A DNA stretch of 12,500 bases, taken from positions 1,135,701-1,148,200 of the forward strand of contig CAUJGJ010000069.1 of the NCBI GenBank assembly GCA_963170055.1, read 5' to 3'. Both the position numbers and the translations under genes were made by a program. Below the pieces are notes generated by a model. The model was not told the DNA's origin, searched no databases, and worked only from the letters and a program-made list of their open reading frames with translations. Below, one piece after another: positions 7,914 through 12,500 of the stretch (positions within the stretch are counted from its first letter, which is position 1; each line of letters opens with the position of its first letter). This DNA comes from Halisarca cf. caerulea. Its lineage: Eukaryota; Porifera; Demospongiae; Chondrillida; Halisarcidae.

Positions 7914-8113
7914 CACACAGACCTCACTTGTCCACACACATCTGTTCTGGATGAAAGTGTGTGCAGTTGAAGTGGGGGAACTTGATGAATGAGGGAGCAG
8001 TAGTATAGTGTACAGTAGGATTATAATAATTATTGCAGATTCATTCCAATGAAAACTACTGCGGAAGGTGAGGGAGCTGGATGTCTGAGGTGTGGATAAG
8101 TGAGGTCTCACTG
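7914..8113. mobile_element. Tigger-like MITE, 200 bp, unit 1
   Basis: The left end is CACACAGACCTCACTTGTCC and the right end (reverse strand) CAGTGAGACCTCACTTATCC, both followed by ACAC. TA flanks at 7912-7913 and 8114-8115. It lies 3' of the convergent genes A1 and B1, beyond the B1 polyadenylation signal. Only its left end survives in unit 2 (12158-12181). Confidence 0.75.
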
Positions 8114-8208
8114 TACATGCACAGTGATAAGAGTAACACTTAAATTTCAGTACGTAATCACAATAAATTTCAAGTGCAATCTGTAGTACATAGAGAACAA
8201 TAAGACAG

Positions 8209-8214
8209 TTTATT
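8209..8214 (-). terminator. Polyadenylation signal of B1
   Basis: AATAAA on the minus strand, 37 nt after the B1 stop codon. This gives a very short 3' UTR, in line with a compact single-exon gene. Confidence 0.55.
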
Positions 8215-8250
8215 TTCTGTATTCTAGCTCCAGTTGTGTTGTGGCTCTCA

Positions 8251-9258
8251 CTACCAACTTGAAGACGTAAGGGTTGGCGTACTTGCATACTTCTTCGTTG
8301 TCCCCTTGACCTGACAACCACAGCAGAAGAACCGAAGGAGAAGTTGTGTAGTCGATTTGAACTGAACCATCACCATGACATTGACAAAGATGGTGGCTGT
8401 AGCTGTCAATGCATTGACAATGTAGGCTGATGCCAGTAGAGTGTTCACTGGAAATGATTCGTCTGGTGCGTAAGCTGCTCCTACCATGGAAGTAAGACTG
8501 AGGAAAGATGTCACAATGTTGGTGAACACAAAGATGAGGAGAAACCTCAACATTGCTTTGTTAGGTCCATTACTGCTCTCCTCAATGAACTTTGAGTTGC
8601 TCCTGACGTGGCGAAACGCTAAAATCGCAAATGTGAACGTAGTAATCTTTGCGGCTACTTCTACTATTATCCCAACCACCAGTTGTATTGCCCTCCCGTA
8701 CCACTTCATGTATGGTAGATAATAGTATACATCAGCATATACCGGCGGATCGAGGGTCTCATTGGGTAAGCGGACAATCAGTATTACCATCAGCACAAGC
8801 CATTGTACTGCAATGCCGACTATGACGTATTTTGACCTTATCTTCTTCGACCCACGCCTGATTACGATGGAGACAACTGCAGATAGATTCATCAATGCTA
8901 GAGATCTCCCCAAGTAGCTGACCTGGAACAAATACAGTCCAAGTCGGGTTGTAAATTCGAGAGCAGGTCTCCTCGATGTGTCACCAATGGTTGCTGCTAA
9001 TCCCAGTGTCCACACGCACCCACCCACTGCTGTTACCACTCCTCCAAACAGTACATTCACCACGGACACACGAACAGCAAGTTTGGTGGATTTTTCCAGA
9101 ATCACAGCCGGTATAGTCCACCCATTGAGAACCAAAATCGGAAGGTAGAAGACGAGTAAAGTGACAACATTGAGCACTATGTGACCTTTGACACCAAGTA
9201 TAGACAGAGTTGCATTGTTGTGCGTGTAGTTGCTGTATCCAAGGGTAGGGTACTCCAT
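8251..9258 (-). CDS. Intronless divergent seven-transmembrane receptor B1
   Basis: A 335-residue single-exon membrane protein. The start context GAAATGG is good (G at -3 and +4). N-glycosylation sites are N10 (NYT) and N15 (NAT) before TM1 and N166 (NET) in loop ECL2. Hydrophobic segments lie at about 26-54, 60-88, 103-132, 144-164, 186-214, 233-260 and 272-299, followed by F300-K301 and Cys 312, 313 and 315. It is clearly but distantly related to A1/A2. Shared blocks are VSxLxRSL at the start of TM3 (B1 113-120), YYY in ECL2 (178-180), VExxxKI in TM5 (199-205), KAxxRFLL at the start of TM6 (234-241) and FK after TM7. DRY, NPxxY and the TM3-ECL2 Cys pair are missing here too. It is convergent with A1 and divergent from A2. 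Product most likely a lineage-specific receptor of unknown ligand. Confidence 0.87.
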   Translation of the reverse strand: MEYPTLGYSNYTHNNATLSILGVKGHIVLNVVTLLVFYLPILVLNGWTIPAVILEKSTKLAVRVSVVNVLFGGVVTAVGGCVWTLGLAATIGDTSRRPALEFTTRLGLYLFQVSYLGRSLALMNLSAVVSIVIRRGSKKIRSKYVIVGIAVQWLVLMVILIVRLPNETLDPPVYADVYYYLPYMKWYGRAIQLVVGIIVEVAAKITTFTFAILAFRHVRSNSKFIEESSNGPNKAMLRFLLIFVFTNIVTSFLSLTSMVGAAYAPDESFPVNTLLASAYIVNALTATATIFVNVMVMVQFKSTTQLLLRFFCCGCQVKGTTKKYASTPTLTSSSW

Positions 9259-9556
9259 TTCTTCTTCAGATTTAAATAGGCAGCAGAAATAGTTCTCCTA
9301 CATGTGCTTTCTGACTATTTCTTCTTTAACCCCTTTCTTCTGGAAAAAGATTGCAACAGAATTAAGTCATCTATTCTTAGATATCCACCTATTCCTTCCG
9401 GTAGCCCCTACTGATGCACATGGGCTACACAGACTCTGTTATACTGAGGTGTGATGTGTGTATGGCAAAGGTGTAAACTTCATTCCCTTTGTTGATTGTG
9501 TTGAGTGTAATTACGCATTATCAGGTTTTGTTTTGCAAGATGCCTGGGATGCGTGT

Positions 9557-9557
<1 letters not shown>
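9259..9557. other. B1 upstream region
   Basis: Presumed 5' flank of B1. TATTTAAAT (9278-9270, minus strand) is too close to the ATG (12 bp) to act as its TATA box. I see no other promoter motif and no gene. Confidence 0.4.

Positions 9558-9624
<67 letters not shown>
9558..9624. repeat. (GT)n microsatellite, 67 nt
   Basis: Pure GT tract between the divergent genes B1 and A2. It gives rise to spurious HTHT frames on the minus strand. Confidence 0.95.
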
Positions 9625-9625
<1 letters not shown>

Positions 9626-9714
9626 CAGTGATTGTACCTACCAGTAGTATCACTGCCCATGCAAGTGGACTCATTGAAGGGCTTATGGATGCATGAAAAA
9701 TTCAAACCAATGTA

Positions 9715-9935
9715 CAAACCAATATTCGCAAACATTAAATTTCACGAATTGGGGTCAAATCTGGTAGGCAGAAAAGTTCGTAAATAAAAATTTCATAAGT
9801 CTCACCATAGATTGCCTATATATCTATACTTTCAAATTGGAACTTGTGCAGAAATATTCGCGAGTGGATTCAATTCGCGAAAAACACTAGATTATTATTG
9901 GTTGCGAAAATTTCTCAATTTAGGGTATCTCATAT
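9715..9935. repeat. AT-rich block with repeated TTCGCGAA-type motifs
   Basis: Within 220 bp the motifs ATTCGCAAA, TTCACGAATT, ATTCGCGAG, ATTCGCGAAAAA and TTGCGAAAATTT recur in both orientations; the outer ones (CCAATATTCGCAA and TTGGTTGCGAA) face each other. This looks like a degraded non-autonomous transposon or satellite unit, but no clear ends or target duplication can be set. Confidence 0.35.
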
Positions 9936-9943
9936 ACTTTTTG

Positions 9944-10243
9944 GATAATCAGCTGTTATATCTTTCAATAAGTGTATTGTATTTCATATACCATGCATTT
10001 ATTTACTGTATATACCGTACATGAAACCATGTGTTTTACTATATGTGTCACTGTGGCATCTTTTATACATAGATGCATAATCGCATCAAGTTGACTTGTG
10101 TATTAGACACTGACAGGTTTAAAGTGTTAAAGTGTTAATGTATACAGCTTTATCTGAAAACTACTGCACCTCTGTAGCACTATTTACGGGCCCCTTTCAT
10201 GAGGTTCACACAGCCTGTACATTGAATAGCGAGCATGTCTTAA
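9944..10243 (+). repeat. Receptor-upstream repeat R4, 5' of A2
   Basis: Homologous to R3 upstream of A1, starting GATAATCAGCTGTTAT and running through ATGAAACCATGTGTTTTAC, TGTGTATTAGACACTGACAG and the CACACAGCCTG block. It marks the left end of the second receptor unit. Confidence 0.75.
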
Positions 10244-10416
10244 AATGACTATATAAGACTGTGTGATTATAGTTAAGTACAAGTCTTAGATATATAGTTG
10301 TAGACTAAGTACAATATTAGTTAAGTACAACAGTAGTGTTTGTATTGCATAATGTCACAAATTATACTGTACATGCACATACAAATAACAGTTTATATGC
10401 TGTACATATATGTACA

Positions 10417-10424
10417 TATAAATA
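10417..10424 (+). promoter_or_regulatory. TATA box of receptor A2
   Basis: TATAAATA, 176 bp before the A2 ATG, exactly as in A1. The surrounding sequence is rich in TGTACATATA repeats, so other TATA-like sites are present. Confidence 0.5.
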
Positions 10425-10526
10425 CTAGTATATACTGCATGTGGATACCTATAAATCAGTAGCTTAAGCTATTCAGTAACACAGCACACCATCTGTAAAA
10501 TAGAAAGTTTGTACAAGAAGCAGCAA

Positions 10527-10541
10527 ATGCATTTTCTGTGA
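10527..10541 (+). other. Four-codon upstream ORF in A2 leader
   Basis: ATG CAT TTT CTG TGA, 66 bp before the A2 ATG, matching the upstream ORF in A1 in position and length. Confidence 0.35.
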
Positions 10542-10592
10542 AGGATATTGTCCAGGAGGGGTGCCTACTTAGTGCTATATACTGCAGCTTCG

Positions 10593-11600
10593 ATGGCCAA
10601 TTGTACGGATCAGAATCACTTGCAGCTGTTGTTTGACAATTGCACTTTGACTGACCAGTCTCGTAATTTCACCAGTTTAGAAGTGGAGGAGTATGCTGCC
10701 ACCCAAGTTGTCCTTTTTCTCCTCTTTGTTGTACCTGTGTTTGCTGTGTGTACCATCACTGGTGTTGGGGTAGCTCTGGATGGTAATCTGAAGCTGGTTA
10801 TGAAAGCCCCCATGATTTCTGTGCTGTTGGGTGGAGTACTTTCTGGTGTGAGTATGTCTGTGTATGGGCTCTCACATGCTGCTTTCCCTTTGATGTTGAT
10901 CGACCTATCGACCCAGCAGGGATCAAACATAGCATCCAGCTACATTATCACTGTTTCAGGACTTCAGCGATCCCTCTCCATTCTTGTTCTGTCGATAGTG
11001 GTTTACAGAATGGTCAAATATAGTGAGAAGAACCTTTCTGCCATAGCAGTAACCGTAATAACCATTGTGTTGTGGATTTTACCATTTCTACTTCTGCTTC
11101 CAATGACATTTAACGTTCTGTGGGAGGAGCCCATACCATTGGATAAGTACTACTTCAAAGCAGGACTTAAGGGCTTTGGAAAATTCTTTCCTGGATTAGT
11201 TGTCTCACTTGTTGAAATCCCAACAAAGATTGTTATTGTTGCCGTGGTTGTAGGCATATTCAGGTACACGAAGAAACATGTACTTTCTGGGAAGAAGGAG
11301 ACTAGCAAGGCTCTGGGAAGATTCCTACTTGGAATGTTTATTGTGAACATTTTCAGCAGCTCTGTTGTTCTCTTTTCAGTGATAATCACTGCAGTGGAAC
11401 CAGACACCAGAAATGACATGTTCTCTCTGTTGGTCGATGCCGGGATTTATTTCGTTCTTTTCTCGGTAACCATTCCTGCTCCCGTCATCCTCATGTGTCT
11501 GTTCAAGACAATTCCTATCACTTTGCGAGATGTCTTGTTTAGTATGTGTTGCTGTACACAAACCAAGATTACTGTGGAGGCTGTAGACTCCAGAACATAA
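10593..11600 (+). CDS. Intronless divergent seven-transmembrane receptor A2
   Basis: A 335-residue paralogue of A1 with the same seven segments, two N-terminal glycosylation sites (NCT and NFT), no introns and the Cys triplet after TM7. By eye it is about 85% identical to A1. Changes cluster in the N-terminus (one extra Leu), in ECL2 between TM4 and TM5 (for example WEEPIPLDKYYFKAG against WDEPIPSDIYYYNTK) and in ECL3 before TM7. The loops after TM1, TM3 and TM5 are identical. The C-terminus ends VDSRT, four residues longer than A1. ATG 10593 (G at +4) is the first in-frame ATG; the frame is open back to 10548 without an ATG. It has no disruptions, so it is probably functional. Confidence 0.88.
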   Translation: MANCTDQNHLQLLFDNCTLTDQSRNFTSLEVEEYAATQVVLFLLFVVPVFAVCTITGVGVALDGNLKLVMKAPMISVLLGGVLSGVSMSVYGLSHAAFPLMLIDLSTQQGSNIASSYIITVSGLQRSLSILVLSIVVYRMVKYSEKNLSAIAVTVITIVLWILPFLLLLPMTFNVLWEEPIPLDKYYFKAGLKGFGKFFPGLVVSLVEIPTKIVIVAVVVGIFRYTKKHVLSGKKETSKALGRFLLGMFIVNIFSSSVVLFSVIITAVEPDTRNDMFSLLVDAGIYFVLFSVTIPAPVILMCLFKTIPITLRDVLFSMCCCTQTKITVEAVDSRT

Positions 11601-11770
11601 TGCTTGGTTCTAATTGTTGACAATGTATAGAAGATATACGTCTATGCTCGGACTAATGAATATTGTCAATTTACTGTCAATTATTCAATGTATTCAATAT
11701 CGTCACACTACTGTATATGTTTGTAACAATTTGTTGATAATAATTATGCAAATGTATTTTTGTAAAATAT
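11601..11770. other. A2 3' flank
   Basis: Homologous to the A1 flank (7281-7470), with small deletions. No canonical AATAAA is seen. Confidence 0.45.
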
Positions 11771-11940
11771 GATGAATTCTTGTTAATCAACCTCAATTTT
11801 TTGAAGTATTAGGAAGATTAATGAGTTTGGCAGATTATCCAAATCAATGTGTAGCCTTTTCAATCAATTCATGCACATGATTGATGGTATATAAAAGGGT
11901 TGGGCAGATAAAACGATGGTGGATTAATGAGTGGTCACTG
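11771..11940. mobile_element. Tigger-like MITE, about 170 bp, unit 2
   Basis: Counterpart of 7471-7648. The right end GGTCACTG is followed by TA (11941-11942) and the left end GATGAATTCTTGTTAATC is eroded. Internal blocks such as AATGAGTTTGGCAGAT and GGGTTGGGCAGATAAA are shared with unit 1. Confidence 0.6.
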
Positions 11941-12157
11941 TATGGAGTTATTTTACCTCTACGTACATGGTTGACTGAGTAGGCAATAATTACGCATGCA
12001 AATCTGTATTAATTGTATTGTAATATATTGAATTATATTATTATATTATAATATTGTATTGTGTTCTATTTTATTATTATTTCACAAAGGAGGGAACCAC
12101 ATCAGCATGGTGTGTGGTACAAGCTGAGACCAAAACAAGCAATAAATGCTACATATA
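11941..12157. other. AT-rich spacer, unit 2
   Basis: Homologous to 7649-7913, including the ATTGTAATATATTGAAT run and AAAGGAGGGAAC. No gene seen. Confidence 0.5.
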
Positions 12158-12181
12158 CGGTCAGACCTCACTTATCCGTAC
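12158..12181. mobile_element. Left end of a truncated Tigger-like MITE, unit 2
   Basis: CGGTCAGACCTCACTTATCC matches the left inverted repeat of the MITE at 7914, with TA before it (12156-12157). After TCC the element stops and receptor B2 sequence begins within a few bases, so the rest of the MITE was deleted. Confidence 0.65.
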
Positions 12182-12500
12182 AGTACACATCAGCATATAC
12201 CGGCGGATCGAGGGTCTCATTGGGTAAGCGGACAATCAGTATTACCATCAGCACAAGCCATTGTACTGCAATGCCGACTATGAGGTATTTTGACCTTATC
12301 TTCTTCGACCCACGCCTGATTATGATGAAGACAACTGCAGATAGATTCGCCAATGCTAGAGATCTCCCCAAGTAGCTGACCTGGAACAAGTACAGTCCAA
12401 GTCGGGTTGTTGATTCAAGGCTAGGTCTGTGCAACTCATCACTAACAGTTGCTGCTAATCCCAGTGTCCACACGCACCCACCCACTGCTGTTACCACTCC
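12168..12500 (-). pseudogene. Receptor B2, 3'-truncated copy of B1 (runs off the right edge)
   Basis: The visible 110 codons match B1 residues 71-178 (end of TM2, TM3, TM4 and start of ECL2), with changes concentrated in ECL1 (B1 IGDTSRRPALEF against VSDELHRPSLES). The match ends after PPVYADVY; the frame then reads CTDK and stops at TGA (12170-12168), which lies inside the MITE inverted repeat. TM5-TM7 and the Cys tail are absent, so it cannot be a normal 7TM receptor. The remaining reading frame is intact, with no frameshift or stop, which suggests recent loss. The 5' part lies outside the window. It could still make a truncated protein. Confidence 0.8.

Noticed and set aside
7795..7992. 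Short plus-strand frames in the AT-rich spacer
   Set aside because: Low-complexity AT sequence and transposon ends; the counterpart in unit 2 does not keep the frame.
9270..9278. TATTTAAAT on the minus strand as a B1 TATA box
   Set aside because: It is only 12 bp before the ATG, so initiation 30 bp on would fall inside the coding region.

Overview
This is eukaryotic, almost certainly animal, nuclear DNA. It has spliced housekeeping gene fragments with GT/AG introns, long (CA/TG)n microsatellites, several short MITE-type DNA transposons and a tandem array of intronless seven-transmembrane (7TM) receptor genes. The style (divergent lineage-specific 7TM receptors, compact head-to-head housekeeping genes) fits an early-branching invertebrate. 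A demosponge is my guess, held with low confidence because nothing here fixes the taxon.

Left part (1-2700): a (CA)n microsatellite carrying two copies of a 16-bp perfect palindrome lies in intron 1 of a carnosine N-methyltransferase (CARNMT1-like) gene. Its first coding exon is on the minus strand (565-372). Head-to-head with it, on the plus strand, is the 5' part of a WDR61/SKIC8 (Ski8) WD40 gene with four recognisable exons (781-783, 862-889, 1428-1533, 2605-2699). The space between them is a short bidirectional promoter with two YY1-type ATGGCG sites. WDR61 introns hold a Tigger/pogo-like MITE and a hAT-like MITE with long G and C runs. The next WDR61 exon is not visible in the remaining 9.8 kb.

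Middle (2700-6100): no gene seen. It holds another Tigger-like MITE (3148-3372), a nearly perfect 467-bp tandem duplication (4367-5286) that includes a TG microsatellite, and copies of a repeat that also lies just upstream of each plus-strand receptor gene.

Right part (about 5720-12500): two copies of one segment. Each copy carries a repeat, a TATA box, an intronless plus-strand receptor (type A), a MITE-rich spacer and an intronless minus-strand receptor (type B), so the pairs read A1> <B1 A2> <B2. A1 (6288-7280, 330 aa) and A2 (10593-11600, 335 aa) are about 85% identical. They differ mainly in the N-terminus and extracellular loops 2 and 3, while the three intracellular loops are identical. 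B1 (9258-8251, 335 aa) is a distant relative of A. B2 (from the right edge to 12168) has lost TM5-TM7 by a deletion that joins it to a MITE end, which supplies its stop codon. The family lacks DRY, NPxxY and the usual TM3-ECL2 cysteine pair, but keeps an F-K plus Cys cluster after TM7. This receptor array is the most interesting content of the window; ligand diversification, as in chemoreceptor arrays, is an inference from the pattern.
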